A DNA stretch of 64,000 nt. It comes from Bradyrhizobium sp. CSA112. Its GTDB lineage: Bacteria > Pseudomonadota > Alphaproteobacteria > Rhizobiales > Xanthobacteraceae. Of this stretch, positions 35,031 through 43,863 are shown in pieces. The notes below the pieces were generated by a model, which was not told the DNA's origin, ran no database searches, and saw nothing but the letters and a program-made list of their open reading frames with translations. The position numbers and the translations under genes are program-made. Positions within the stretch are counted from its first letter, which is position 1; each line of letters opens with the position of its first letter. Where the stretch lies: contig NZ_JAACFS010000041.1 in assembly GCF_029051645.1 (NCBI RefSeq), positions 1 to 64,000 on the forward strand, in the 5' to 3' direction.

Positions 35031-35089
35031 TCCATCTCCTGAAGCCTGATGATATCCGCATCCACGGGCAGCGCAATGCATGTTGCCGG

Positions 35090-35329
35090 TTATTGCCGGC
35101 CGTGTTGCCAGTGCGAGGTTACATCCGCGCCTGACTTGTTGAGATGGACATGCTGATCGACGTGGTCGACCCAGGACATCGGAATGAAGTGATGATGCTG
35201 GCCATCAGGCGAACTCTGTTTGGTCAGCTTGATCTTGTCGGTTCCTTCCATATGGTCGACTTTTCCGACTGTCTTCTTGTCCGACGAGATGACGTCCATA
35301 TGTTCCCGAATCTGTGAAGCGGAAGCCAT
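35090..35329 (-). CDS. DUF2171 family protein
   Basis: This 79-residue protein begins MASASQIREHMDVISSDKK and continues with VGKVDHMEGTDKIKLTK and HHFIPMSWVDHVD, the conserved pattern of DUF2171 (PRC-barrel-like, stress-associated in rhizobia). It is small, soluble and His-rich. It stands alone between two leftward genes. The function of the family is not established. Confidence 0.8.
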   Translation of the reverse strand: MASASQIREHMDVISSDKKTVGKVDHMEGTDKIKLTKQSSPDGQHHHFIPMSWVDHVDQHVHLNKSGADVTSHWQHGRQ

Positions 35330-35426
35330 GTTTCATATCCCTCTAACGGTTGGGGAGATGAAACGCGCCGCTGCCGGAATGGTTGCCCGGTCGTTGATCT
35401 CGAAGCCGGTCCCGTTCTGCCAGCGG

Positions 35427-35894
35427 TTACTTCTCTTCCGCCGCCGTTGTGGTCGCCGGACCTTCGCCCATGATCAGTAGAACGGCGTCCTCATCCTTGG
35501 CGCCGTCCCAATGCACCTGCTTGCCGAAATGCGTGACGAAACTGCCGGCCGGCATCGGCGTCGTGTTGGCGGGATCGAATTTTGGTCCCGAGCCAACCCA
35601 CCACGTGCCCTGCAGCACGACGATGTAGCGATCGTTGGGGTGGAAGTGCGGTCGGCTGAAATGATTGCCCTTGGTCCACTTGTTATAGACCATGTAGAAG
35701 CCGGGCTTTGCGGGATCGCCGACAACGACGGCGCTTTGCGCGCCGGCCGCATTGACCGGGCCCCAGGGAATCTGATCCGGCAGCTTGTAGATGACTGCAG
35801 CCGGATTGAGTTCCGCCGCAGCAGCGATCCCGCTTATCGCGACGAGTGCGGGCAGCGCAATGAGATATAGCCAAGGCCGCTTTGCCAGCTTCAT
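35427..35894 (-). CDS. Secreted cupin-domain protein
   Basis: GGAGGA five bases before the ATG at 35894 selects this start over 35909. The signal peptide ends ISGIAAAAE and the cupin barrel carries RPHFHPNDRYIVVLQGTWWVG (two metal His and the conserved motif 1) and AGSFVTHFGKQVHWDG (motif 2). The 155-residue protein resembles periplasmic DUF4437-like cupins. It differs from the smaller cupin at 20711-21124. Metal binding is likely; the reaction is unknown. Confidence 0.75.
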   Translation of the reverse strand: MKLAKRPWLYLIALPALVAISGIAAAAELNPAAVIYKLPDQIPWGPVNAAGAQSAVVVGDPAKPGFYMVYNKWTKGNHFSRPHFHPNDRYIVVLQGTWWVGSGPKFDPANTTPMPAGSFVTHFGKQVHWDGAKDEDAVLLIMGEGPATTTAAEEK

Positions 35895-36117
35895 GGATTC
35901 CTCCATCAATCGGTTTGTGAACTGAGCCTCATCTCTGTTGTTCGGCTACGCTAGCCGCTCCTGTTTGCGGGGCAAAGCGCAGCGCGTGCATGCGTGACCG
36001 GCGGCTGCGACACGCACAATGCGCACAACGCAATTGCAGCATGAAAAACGGATTTACGCCGTGAACTGTGATGCTAGGTTGCGTCCAACAAAAAGCAGCC
36101 ATGGGAGGGTTACGTTC

Positions 36118-36720
36118 ATGAAGCGCATATCGGTACTTGCAGCCGGTCTGGTGATCGGCGCCGCCGCTATTCAATTTTCCAGCGTGGCGTCCGGCCAGAG
36201 CGATGGCTGGGTGACGCTCGTCGACAGCACCAAGATGGGCGACTGGACCGAGGTCGGCAAAGCCAACTGGGCAATGAAAGACGGCGCGCTCGTCGCGGAC
36301 AAGATCACCGAGGGCAAGGACCCGTCCTATCTCGTCAGCAAGAACTCATACAAAGACTTCGAGATGAAGGTCGAGTTCTGGGCCGACGATGACGCCAACA
36401 GCGGAATTTTCATTCGCTGTGACCAGTCGGAGAAGATCGACTCCAAGATCTGCTACGAGGTCAATATTTTCGACAAGCGCCCCGATCCGACCTACGGCAC
36501 CGGCGCGATCGTCGATGTGGCCAAGGTCGACCCGATGCCGAAGGCGGGCGGCAAATGGAACACCTACGAAATCACGGCCAAGGGGCCGCATCTCGTTGTC
36601 CTGCTGAACGGCCAGAAGACCGTTGATGTCCAGGATTCAAAACACGCCAGCGGCCCGTTCGCGCTGCAGTACGGTTCTGGCGTCATCAAGTGGCGCAAGG
36701 TGCAGATCAAGCCGCTGTAG
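36118..36720 (+). CDS. Secreted DUF1080 (3-keto-disaccharide hydrolase fold) protein
   Basis: GGGAGGG before the ATG at 36118 sets the start. It gives a 200-residue protein with a signal peptide ending SSVASGQ. The LamG-like/DUF1080 fold is shown by WVTLVDSTKMGDWTEVGKANW, FWADDDANSGIFIRCD and GKWNTYEITAKGPHLVVLLNG. Related domains are now described as 3-keto-glycoside hydrolases or sugar-binding modules. It lies beside galE and polysaccharide-gene remnants, which may or may not be meaningful. Export is predicted. Confidence 0.75.
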   Translation: MKRISVLAAGLVIGAAAIQFSSVASGQSDGWVTLVDSTKMGDWTEVGKANWAMKDGALVADKITEGKDPSYLVSKNSYKDFEMKVEFWADDDANSGIFIRCDQSEKIDSKICYEVNIFDKRPDPTYGTGAIVDVAKVDPMPKAGGKWNTYEITAKGPHLVVLLNGQKTVDVQDSKHASGPFALQYGSGVIKWRKVQIKPL

Positions 36721-36750
36721 GCCGCTGAGCGATCGCTTGCGCCGCTCGTC

Positions 36751-37761
36751 TCAATCCCGACCAGGCGCACCCGTCTTCAGCGGGTGAGCCTTCCTGTGCC
36801 ACGCCCACGCGGTACGGATGATCGTGGCCAGATCCGAATGGGTGGGGCTGAAGTTCAATGTCGTGCGTGCGGCGGAGGGATCGGCGACGAGATAGGTCGG
36901 ATCGCCAGCGCGGCGTGGCTTGACGACGTGGGGGACTTCGCGGCCGGTTTCGGCCGCGATCGCCGCGAGGATCTCGCGGACCGAAAAGCCGTTGCCGGTG
37001 CCGAGATTGAATGCCCCGCCTGAATGTCCCTCGAGCAGCAGCTTGAGCGCAAGCACGTGGGCAGCCGCGAGATCGGTCACGTGAATGTAGTCGCGGATCG
37101 CTGTCCCATCCGGCGTGTCGTAGTCGTCGCCGAACACGGCGAAGTCAGGCACATGCCCTTGCAGCGCCATCATGGCGCGCGGGATGAGATGGGTTTCGAC
37201 CTCGCGCAGCTCGCCGATGCCGCCGGCGGGGTCGGCGCCAGCAGCGTTGAAGTAACGCAGCGCGAACGAGCCGAAGCCATAGGCTGTGCGATAATCCGCC
37301 AGCACGCGCTCGATCATCCATTTCGAGGCGCCATAGGGATTGATCGGCGCGCAGGCGTAATCCTCACGCAGCGCCTTGCTGTCGGCATTGCCATAGACCG
37401 CGCCGGTCGACGAAAACACCAGGCGCTTGCAGCCGGCCTCGCGCATGGTCTCCAGCAGCGACAGCGTGCCGGCGAGATTGTTGATGTAATATTTCTGCGG
37501 ATCGGCAACGGACTCGCCGACCAGGCTGGAGGCGGCGAAATGCATGACGGCCACGATGTCATGCTCGGCGAAGGCCCGTGCCAGCGTGGCCTTGTCGGCG
37601 ATGTCGCCGACAACCAGCGTGCGCGCGACGAAGCTGCGGTGGCCGGTCGAAAGATTGTCGTAGGTGACGGGCTGATAGCCCGCCGCATCTAGCGCCCTGC
37701 AGCAGTGCGAGCCGATATAGCCCGCGCCGCCGGTAACGAGAATGGCTGGACGGCTGCTCAT
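36751..37761 (-). CDS. galE: UDP-glucose 4-epimerase
   Basis: This 336-residue extended SDR enzyme has NAD-binding VTGGAGYIGSHCCRAL at residue 8, a conserved FSSTGAVYG, the catalytic Tyr-Lys within NPYGASKWMIERVL near residue 145, and YFNAAGADPAGGIGE. Length and all key residues fit GalE, which interconverts UDP-glucose and UDP-galactose for exopolysaccharide and lipopolysaccharide. A truncated WecG-type glycosyltransferase tail lies just upstream on the same strand, so it was probably once part of a larger polysaccharide operon. Confidence 0.92.
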   Translation of the reverse strand: MSSRPAILVTGGAGYIGSHCCRALDAAGYQPVTYDNLSTGHRSFVARTLVVGDIADKATLARAFAEHDIVAVMHFAASSLVGESVADPQKYYINNLAGTLSLLETMREAGCKRLVFSSTGAVYGNADSKALREDYACAPINPYGASKWMIERVLADYRTAYGFGSFALRYFNAAGADPAGGIGELREVETHLIPRAMMALQGHVPDFAVFGDDYDTPDGTAIRDYIHVTDLAAAHVLALKLLLEGHSGGAFNLGTGNGFSVREILAAIAAETGREVPHVVKPRRAGDPTYLVADPSAARTTLNFSPTHSDLATIIRTAWAWHRKAHPLKTGAPGRD

Positions 37762-37786
37762 TGGTTGTGTTTCCTGCCGATGTCAG

Positions 37787-37918
37787 TGATCGGTTCCTGT
37801 TCAGCAATAGATAGAGCGCGCGCGGATTGGTGGTCAAATAGTGCCAGAACAGCCGGCGCGGCTCCAGCCAGATGCGCCACGTCCATTCGAGACCCGCGCA
37901 GAACTCCGAGCTGCCCAT
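37787..37918 (-). pseudogene. C-terminal remnant of a WecG/TagA/CpsF-type glycosyltransferase
   Basis: The minus-strand frame reads GLEWTWRIWLEPRRLFW then HYLTTNPRALYLLLNR. This is the characteristic C-terminal tail of WecG/TagA/CpsF glycosyltransferases (GLEW...EPRRL...YL). The upstream catalytic part is missing, replaced by unrelated sequence, and the frame has no stop before running into galE. It is a deletion scar next to galE. Confidence 0.65.
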
Positions 37919-38055
37919 GGAGCAAGATCGGTGCCGAACCGGCGCAACACATCTTGCCGTGCATTAGCGTGGTTAACTTGCCGCTTTTCTCGCGTCTCTT
38001 GCAGTAAGCCGTCGGCGAGTCCCGGCAGCATCGGCATGGCAAGCGGATGAGCTGA

Positions 38056-38292
38056 CCCGAATGGGGCGTGGGCAACGCCGGCGACGACCCGTTCTTCATT
38101 CAGCAGATGCACGACTGGTTCATGAAGAACGAGGACAGGATTTCCTACGCCGCTTGCTTCGACGTCAACGGGGCGTGGCCTACCCAGATCGACAACGGCC
38201 AGTTTCCGAATTCGCAGCGGTTGTTCCGAAAGCTGTTCAGCCGCCGATTTGCGGCGAGCGTTCGTTCAGCGCGGATTAACCGCGTCCATTAA
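38056..38292 (+). pseudogene. C-terminal remnant of a glycoside hydrolase
   Basis: After an in-frame TGA (38053-38055), the frame encodes PEWGVGNAGDDPFFIQQM then HDWFMKNEDRISYAACFDV and NGAWPTQIDNGQFPNSQ. The EWG motif is the usual nucleophile-Glu context of GH26/GH5-like clan A hydrolases, and the following stretch matches the C-terminus of exopolysaccharide-cluster hydrolases as I recall them. The N-terminal barrel is absent, so the fragment cannot be active. It faces the glycosyltransferase remnant. Confidence 0.6.
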
Positions 38293-38374
38293 CCGTCGCT
38301 GGAGTTCGTTGCTTCACGCTTCGGGGCGGGACCGAATATTGCACCACTGCGCGCGTTACGTTCGCACTCCCGGA

Positions 38375-39487
38375 ATGAACGACCTTATCGAGACGGAAGT
38401 GTCCCGGCATGACGCCGGAAATCCCGTTTCGGGACGATGGGACATATTCGTGAACGACCTGAGCGTCATGGCAGAGATTTCGACCAGCGATCTCCGGATG
38501 AACGGGCCCGATCCGTCGGTCAGGGCTCTCCGCGCGCTGGTGGCGATCTCGCCGGCGCTCGATCCCACGATCGAAACCGTCGTTTGCATCCCCTGTTTCC
38601 GCCGTCCTCAGCATCTGCGCCGGACGCTGGAGTCGCTTGCCGTCCAGCGCACCAGCCGCCGCTTCGCCGTCGTCATGGTGGAGAATGATGCGTCGAAGAG
38701 CGAGAGCGTCCCGGTTGCGGCCGAATTCCTGACGTCGGGGAAATTCGCAGGGCTATGCGTGATCGAGCCGCGGCAGGGCAATTGCCATGCGATCAACGCT
38801 GCCTTCGAGACGGCGCTGCAGATGTTCCCGGCGGCAACCAGCTTGTTGATGATCGACGACGACGAAATCGCTTCGCCGGACTGGCTGGAGCAGATGGTAA
38901 GGACTGCCAATGCGACCGGTGCCGACATCGTCGGCGGACCGGTATTCCCCGAATTCGATGATGAACGGAAGCGCGGCTTACGCCGCCACCCCGCTTTTGC
39001 CCCGGCGTACGACACCTCAGGCCCGGTGCCGCTGATCTACGGCTGCGGCAATTGCCTGATCCGGCGTTCGGTGTTTACCCGCTTGGGCATGCCGGCATTC
39101 GATCTCCGTTTCAATTTTCTGGGCGGCGGGGACACCGATTTCTTCTACCGTTGCATGAGGCTCGGCTTGCGGTTTCATTGGGTGGCCGAAGCCGTGATCA
39201 GCGAGACCGTGCCGAAAAGCCGGACCAGCTTGAAATGGCTGGCGATGCGCGGCCTGCGGATCGGCGCGATCAATTATCACGTCCAGCGCAAGGCGACGCC
39301 GACGCTCTGGCTGCGGGCGAAGTTGACCGCCAAACTGCTGGCAGCCTTGCCGTTTTCTATTGTCTATGCCGTGGGCGTAATGCTGACCGAACGTGAGCGG
39401 ACGATTGCCATGCATCCCGTTACGGTGGCGATCGGCAGCGCGCTGGCCGCGCTCGGCCTCGAACGGACATCAGCGGCGCCGCCTTGA
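38375..39487 (+). CDS. Family 2 glycosyltransferase
   Basis: This is a 370-residue GT-A enzyme with ETVVCIPCFRRPQHLRRTLES at about residue 70, the metal-binding DDDE in LLMIDDDEIASPDW near residue 165, and a later GGGDTDFFYRCMRLGL with the acceptor-site ED-like Asp. The C-terminal part is hydrophobic (KLLAALPFSIVYAVGVML), so it probably associates with the membrane. The start is uncertain because no strong ribosome-binding site precedes 38375; ATGs further in are possible. It lies next to polysaccharide-gene remnants and galE, and appears intact. Confidence 0.78.
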   Translation: MNDLIETEVSRHDAGNPVSGRWDIFVNDLSVMAEISTSDLRMNGPDPSVRALRALVAISPALDPTIETVVCIPCFRRPQHLRRTLESLAVQRTSRRFAVVMVENDASKSESVPVAAEFLTSGKFAGLCVIEPRQGNCHAINAAFETALQMFPAATSLLMIDDDEIASPDWLEQMVRTANATGADIVGGPVFPEFDDERKRGLRRHPAFAPAYDTSGPVPLIYGCGNCLIRRSVFTRLGMPAFDLRFNFLGGGDTDFFYRCMRLGLRFHWVAEAVISETVPKSRTSLKWLAMRGLRIGAINYHVQRKATPTLWLRAKLTAKLLAALPFSIVYAVGVMLTERERTIAMHPVTVAIGSALAALGLERTSAAPP

Positions 39488-39783
39488 GTTGGCGCGGATG
39501 GCCTTACGCACTTCGCGATCGTGTGGTGCGCGCATTGCGCAACCATCCACGCTCGATGCCTGGCCGAGGCGCGCGCTCGGTAAGCCGCTGCCACACGAAG
39601 ATTGACACATTGTTGCCGCACGGGAACGGAGTGCAAATATGCAACACATACGGGGATTGTGCGGATGTTCTTCCTGTGTTCGCGAGAGTTCATGATCGCC
39701 TTCGCGCTATGGGCATATGCTCTGCGCCGGGTTAGGGGCCACCGGTGAATGCTTTCTTGAAAGCTTTCTTGGGGAGAGCCGAC

Positions 39784-39975
39784 ATGCCAGCCTATATCCA
39801 TCAGCACGATATCGAACCGGCCTTCGTCATCTGTCCGAGGTGCGTCGGACTTCCGATGTATGTGCGCGATATCGAGCCGCATTGGAGCATGGCGAAGATC
39901 GACTTCACCTATGAATGCGCCGACTGCGGCGCCGAAGTTCGCCAGACCATCGCGAAGCCGCAACTGCAGCATTAG
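39784..39975 (+). CDS. Small zinc-ribbon-like protein
   Basis: GGGGAGAG before the ATG at 39784 gives a 63-residue protein. Two Cys pairs, ICPRC and YECADCGA, about 30 residues apart, form a likely zinc ribbon. The N-terminus MPAYIHQHDIEPAF is acidic and soluble. No known family is recognised. Such proteins are common in rhizobia, with unknown roles. Confidence 0.6.
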   Translation: MPAYIHQHDIEPAFVICPRCVGLPMYVRDIEPHWSMAKIDFTYECADCGAEVRQTIAKPQLQH

Positions 39976-39982
39976 CCGAAGA

Positions 39983-40930
39983 TCAAACCTGCCGCACCAC
40001 ACCCGGCTTGCCCGGATCGCATTCGAGTTCCCCGCGATCCCACTTCGCTGCGATCGCAGTAGCCTCGTAGGTGCTCTGCAGGAAATCGAGCAGCGCCTTG
40101 TCGGGATCGGCAGCCGTGCGCACGGCATCGTAGGGCAGGATGAACTCGCCGAGCGCTTCGCTGAAGAACGCCGCCTCCGGCAGCACCTTTGCCGCGCGGA
40201 AGCCTGATGGCTCGGGATAGGCATAGGAATAGAACGCGGGATAATCGATCGCGCCACTGCCTGGCCAGAAGCCGGCGCTGCTGACTTCGTGTGAATAGGC
40301 TTCATGGGCGACCGGGTCGGGCAAATTCGGCACGCCGCCCGGATGGCGCGGCGCGCGACGGCCCGAGAAGCGCGTCACCGCCAGATCGAAACTGCCCCAG
40401 AAGAAATGCACCGGGCTCGCTTTGCCGAGGAAGCCGGTGCGGAATTGCTTGAAGACGCGGTCGCAGTTGACGAGGATTTGCAGGAAGCGCCCGACGGCAT
40501 CGGGATCGTAGGAGGCATGCGCGGTATCTAGCGAGAACCGCACAGGATCGGGCAACTCATTCGGCATCTCGTCGATGGCAACGGAAATGCCGAGTTCGGC
40601 AAGTGCAGCAAGCGTGGCAGCGTGGAAGCTGGCGACGGAATGACCCGCCAGCGCAAATTGCTGCTGCGTGCCGTCGCTGGTCGAGATGCGCAAGCGATGG
40701 TCGATGAAATCAAAATCGATCTGAAACGTTCGCGCACCGTCGGGCATCGGGGAAGTCATCAATCCGCGCGGCGCGACGTAGAGCGTCACATGCCAGGAAT
40801 GATTGAGCCAGGGCGATTTGGTCAGCCGGATCTTGCCGACGATCTGGGTCCAGAGGTGCAGCGTCGCGCAGGTGTCGCGCCACGCCGCGGTCGGCAATTC
40901 CGGCCACGGGCCTTGCGATTTGTTGCTCAT
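39983..40930 (-). CDS. DUF5996 family protein
   Basis: This protein of about 315 residues begins MSNKSQGPWPELPTAAWRDT. It has the family's typical segments TLHLWTQIVGKIRLTKSPWLNHSWHVTLYV (read in parts), HFFWGSFDLAVTRFSGR and HEVSSAGFWPGSG. It is soluble, without a signal peptide. The function of DUF5996 is unknown to me. The start has only a weak AGGG upstream, so it could begin earlier at 40975. It converges on the small zinc-ribbon gene. Confidence 0.8.
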   Translation of the reverse strand: MSNKSQGPWPELPTAAWRDTCATLHLWTQIVGKIRLTKSPWLNHSWHVTLYVAPRGLMTSPMPDGARTFQIDFDFIDHRLRISTSDGTQQQFALAGHSVASFHAATLAALAELGISVAIDEMPNELPDPVRFSLDTAHASYDPDAVGRFLQILVNCDRVFKQFRTGFLGKASPVHFFWGSFDLAVTRFSGRRAPRHPGGVPNLPDPVAHEAYSHEVSSAGFWPGSGAIDYPAFYSYAYPEPSGFRAAKVLPEAAFFSEALGEFILPYDAVRTAADPDKALLDFLQSTYEATAIAAKWDRGELECDPGKPGVVRQV

Positions 40931-41169
40931 GCCAGAACCCTGTCGGCGCTCACGTGAAGGCAGAAGGCGTATCACGAATTCAGGAGAGGTTTAAAAAGCG
41001 CGGCTCGCGATTTCGTGCATTCCCGGCAGCGCCGCTGTTCGCGCGAGGCGCGGTAGAGGCTCCGGCACCACCAGCGCCACGCCACAGCTTGCAGCGGCTG
41101 ACGCGCCAGTTGAGCGATAAAAAGAAGTTCGACCATCATTGTTTCCGTCGTCCCGTCAGGGACGAGATA

Positions 41170-41199
41170 GGGCGGCATCCCCGAATGAGAATGCCGCCC
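41170..41199 (-). terminator. Candidate transcription terminator after wrbA
   Basis: GGGCGGCAT (41170-41178) and ATGCCGCCC (41191-41199) are perfect 9-bp arms with a 12-bp loop, just downstream of the wrbA stop. The following T-run is poor on both strands, so function as an intrinsic terminator is uncertain. Confidence 0.5.
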
Positions 41200-41207
41200 T
41201 TGTCGCA

Positions 41208-41807
41208 TCAGCCATGCAGCTTGCTGGCGGTCTCCGCGATCACGCGTCCTTGATAGCGCGCGCCGGCGAGTTCGTTTTCGCTTGGCTGGCGGCTGCCGTC
41301 GCCGCCAGTGATCGTGGTCGCACCGTAAGGCGCACCGCCGGTGACCTCGTCAAGCTTCATCTGGCCGGCGAAGCCGTAGTTCAGACCGACGACTGTCATG
41401 CCGAAGTGCAGCAGATTGGTGATGATCGAGAACAGCGTGGTTTCCTGTCCGCCGTGCTGGGTCGCCGTCGCGGTGAAGGCGCCGCCGACCTTGCCATGCA
41501 GCGCGCCCTTGGCCCAGAGACCGCCGGCCTGATCGAGGAAGTTCGCCATCTGCGAGGCCATCCGGCCAAAGCGGGTGCCGGTGCCGATGACGATCGCGTC
41601 GTAATTGGCGAGATCCTCGATATTGGCGACCGGTGCGGCCTGATCGAGCTTGTAGTACGAGGCTTTGGCGACCGCTTCAGGCACCAGTTCCGGTACACGC
41701 TTGATATCGACGGTGGCGCCGGCCTTGCGTGCGCCCTCTGCGACGGCGTTCGCCATCGCCTCGATGTGACCGTAGGCGGAGTAATAAAGCACGAGTACTT
41801 TGGCCAT
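41208..41807 (-). CDS. wrbA: NAD(P)H:quinone oxidoreductase WrbA
   Basis: This 199-residue flavodoxin-fold enzyme begins at the ATG at 41807 after AAGGAAAG. It has VLYYSAYGHIEAMA (FMN phosphate loop), IVIGTGTRFGRMASQMANFLDQ, and GGQETTLFSIITNLLHFGM. All are standard for the type IV quinone oxidoreductase that reduces quinones by two electrons and protects against oxidative stress. It is followed on the same strand by nothing close. A pirin gene and LysR gene lie upstream, so it may belong to that stress-response group. Confidence 0.93.
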   Translation of the reverse strand: MAKVLVLYYSAYGHIEAMANAVAEGARKAGATVDIKRVPELVPEAVAKASYYKLDQAAPVANIEDLANYDAIVIGTGTRFGRMASQMANFLDQAGGLWAKGALHGKVGGAFTATATQHGGQETTLFSIITNLLHFGMTVVGLNYGFAGQMKLDEVTGGAPYGATTITGGDGSRQPSENELAGARYQGRVIAETASKLHG

Positions 41808-41853
41808 GATGGCTTTCCTTTGAGTTTGGGATGCGTGTTGTTTGCTTTGAGGT

Positions 41854-41944
41854 GTCGTTGCCGGGCTTGACCCGGCAATCCACCAACTTCGAAAAACATC
41901 TTGCGAAGAGGGATGGATGCCCGGGTCAAGCCCGGGCATGACGA
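41854..41944. repeat. Interspersed palindromic repeat, family D-like (copy 2)
   Basis: TTGCCGGGCTTGACCCGGCAATCCA and ATGCCCGGGTCAAGCCCGGGCAT (read as pieces GCCGGGCTTGACCCGGC and CCCGGGTCAAGCCCGGG) form strong hairpins that also pair with one another. It lies between the pirin and wrbA genes. Confidence 0.7.
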
Positions 41945-41960
41945 GTCTTGAGTTTGGCGA

Positions 41961-42659
41961 TCAGGCCGCGTCGACTAGCACCAGTTCGGAATCTTCCAGC
42001 GCGGTAATCGTCAGCTTCGCCTCGTCGCGGATCGCGGCGCCGTCGCGGGCGTTGACGCGCACACCGTTGACTTCGATGCTGCCGGCCGCCGGCACAAGAT
42101 AAAGGTGACGCGCCTTGTGCGGTGCGTATTCCGCGCGCTCACCCGCCCTCAGTGTGGTGGCGAGCACCCGCGCATCGGCGCGGATCGGCAGCGCGTCCTT
42201 GTCGCCGGCGATGCCGCTGGCGATGGTGACGAGCTTGCCGGAGCGATCCGGCTTCGGAAACGGTTTCGCGCCCCAGGTCGGCTGGCCGCCCTTCGTCGTC
42301 GGCTCGATCCAGATCTGGAAGATCTTCGTCTTCGAAGGCTCCAGATTGTACTCGGAATGACGAATGCCGCTGCCCGCGCTCATCACCTGCACGTCGCCGG
42401 CCTCGGTCCGGCCCTTGTTGCCGAGCGAGTCCTGGTGCGTGATCGCGCCTTCGCGGACATAGGTGATGATTTCCATGTTGGCGTGGGGATGTGCGGGAAA
42501 GCCGGTGTTCGGCGCGATCTCGTCATCGTTCCACACCCGTAAGGAGCCGTGGCCCATATTGTCCGGGTCGTAATGGCTGCCGAACGAGAAGTGGTGTTTT
42601 GCTTTCAGCCAGCCGTGATCGGCGCTGGCGAGTTTTGCAAATGGTCTGAGTTCGATCAT
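41961..42659 (-). CDS. Pirin family protein (quercetinase-like)
   Basis: This 232-residue bicupin starts at the ATG at 42659 after GAGGACC. The N-terminal metal-binding cupin has FPAHPHANMEIITYVREG (three His/Glu ligands) and HQDSLGN / SAGSGIRHSEYN. The second barrel is degenerate. Pirins are iron-dependent quercetinase-like proteins or redox-sensing cofactors. It is divergent from a LysR gene with GAAAC/GTTTC repeats between them. The wrbA gene downstream is the other likely member of the stress group. Confidence 0.9.
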   Translation of the reverse strand: MIELRPFAKLASADHGWLKAKHHFSFGSHYDPDNMGHGSLRVWNDDEIAPNTGFPAHPHANMEIITYVREGAITHQDSLGNKGRTEAGDVQVMSAGSGIRHSEYNLEPSKTKIFQIWIEPTTKGGQPTWGAKPFPKPDRSGKLVTIASGIAGDKDALPIRADARVLATTLRAGERAEYAPHKARHLYLVPAAGSIEVNGVRVNARDGAAIRDEAKLTITALEDSELVLVDAA

Positions 42660-42728
42660 GGGAGTGGTCCTCATCAGTTTCGAAGTTTGATGCCGCTTGG
42701 ATATGCGCTGCATCGTGATATAGAAATA

Positions 42729-42752
42729 GAAACTATTGAAACTCATTGTTTC
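42729..42752. promoter_or_regulatory. Candidate LysR operator between pirin and lysR
   Basis: GAAAC occurs at 42729-42733 and 42738-42742, and its inverse GTTTC at 42748-42752, within the AT-rich divergent promoter. The arrangement GAAAC-N4-GAAAC-N5-GTTTC lies 27 bp before the LysR start. Confidence 0.4.
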
Positions 42753-42778
42753 CAAAAGTGAACCGTGGGGCGGTCCGA

Positions 42779-43690
42779 ATGTCGAAACTCCCGGATTTCG
42801 AGGCGCTCGCGATTTTCGCGAAAGTCGTGGAATTGCGGTCGTTTGCGTCAGCCGCGACTGAACTGGCGCTGTCCAAGGCCACGGTGTCCAAGGCGGTCAG
42901 CCGGCTGGAGCAGCGGCTCGGCGCACGGCTGTTCAACCGCACCTCGCGGCGGCTGGCATTGACCGATGCCGGGCAGAAGCTCGCGGAGCGCGCCACGCGT
43001 CTGCTCGCCGATGGTGAGGACGCCGAGAACGAAGCGCTGTCGCAATCGAAGGCGCCGCGCGGGCTGGTGCGGCTCGCGGTCCCCATGACGTTCGGGGTGA
43101 AAGCTGTCGCGCCGATATTGCCGGAGTTTCTCGCGACTTACCCGGAAGTCTCGATCGATCTTCATCTGAGCGATGCGACAGTGGACCTGATCGGCGAGGG
43201 GTTCGATGCCGGTTTGCGCATCGCGCGGCTCCCGGACTCTTCGCTGATCGCGCGGCGGCTCTGCGCGATGCCGCGCTACACGGTGGCGGCGCCGGCCTAT
43301 TTGAAGCGCCATGGCAGACCGACGCATCCGATGCATCTAGCCCAGCACAAATGCTTCGGCTACGTCTATCTCTCGACACCGGGCGTCTGGCACTACACCA
43401 ACGCCGCCGGCGAGCAGGCCAGCGTGCGACCCGCGGGCCAGCTCCGCGTCAACAACGGTGAGGCGCTGCTGCCGAGCGTCATTGCCGGGCTCGGCATCGC
43501 CGACCTGCCGGATTTCATCGTCGGCGACGCGATCGCATCGGGCGAGGTCGAGGTGATCCTGAAAGGCTGGCATCAGCCCGAAGGCGCGGTGCATCTGGTC
43601 ACCCCGCCCGGCGGCCCGCGCCCCGCCCGCGTCGAAGTGCTGGCGGAGTTCTTGGCGAAGCATTTCGCGAAAGCGAAGAAGCGGAAGTGA
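42779..43690 (+). CDS. LysR-family regulator of pirin/wrbA
   Basis: The start at 42779 gives MSKLPDFEALAIFAKVVELRSF and a 303-residue protein with HTH ATELALSKATVSKAVSRLEQRLG and an effector domain. The CRP-like AaeR/YhaJ-type subgroup often controls pirin and quinone-reductase genes, and here a pirin gene is divergent. Conserved GLRIARLPDSSL and the closing GGPRPARVEVLAEFL are typical of the subgroup. The signal is probably phenolic or redox stress; this is inference from family context. Confidence 0.8.
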   Translation: MSKLPDFEALAIFAKVVELRSFASAATELALSKATVSKAVSRLEQRLGARLFNRTSRRLALTDAGQKLAERATRLLADGEDAENEALSQSKAPRGLVRLAVPMTFGVKAVAPILPEFLATYPEVSIDLHLSDATVDLIGEGFDAGLRIARLPDSSLIARRLCAMPRYTVAAPAYLKRHGRPTHPMHLAQHKCFGYVYLSTPGVWHYTNAAGEQASVRPAGQLRVNNGEALLPSVIAGLGIADLPDFIVGDAIASGEVEVILKGWHQPEGAVHLVTPPGGPRPARVEVLAEFLAKHFAKAKKRK

Positions 43691-43694
43691 ATTT

Positions 43695-43809
43695 CGTAGG
43701 GTGGGCAGAGCGAAGCGTGCCCACCATTCATGCGCAACGAGTGAAGTTGCTCGATACAAGCCCTTTTGCCCGAGGGATGGTGGGCACGCTGCGCTTTGCC
43801 CACCCTACG
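43695..43809. repeat. Interspersed palindromic repeat, family E
   Basis: CGTAGGGTGGGCAGAGCGAA, ending GCGTGCCCACCA, pairs with TGGTGGGCACGCTGCGC, ending GCCCACCCTACG. The element spans nearly the whole gap between the LysR gene and a Bug receptor gene, ending 54 bp before the receptor start. One copy is seen in this window. Confidence 0.75.
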
Positions 43810-43863
43810 ATTGAGGCTAGGCTGTCTCCAACAACCAAAACAAATGCCGGGGAGAAGCTACCA

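Noticed and set aside
40972..41208. A 78-residue basic frame resembling a DUF1127-type small protein
   Set aside because: The internal basic stretch is not a convincing match to DUF1127, the start context is poor, and it overlaps the terminator-like hairpin after wrbA.
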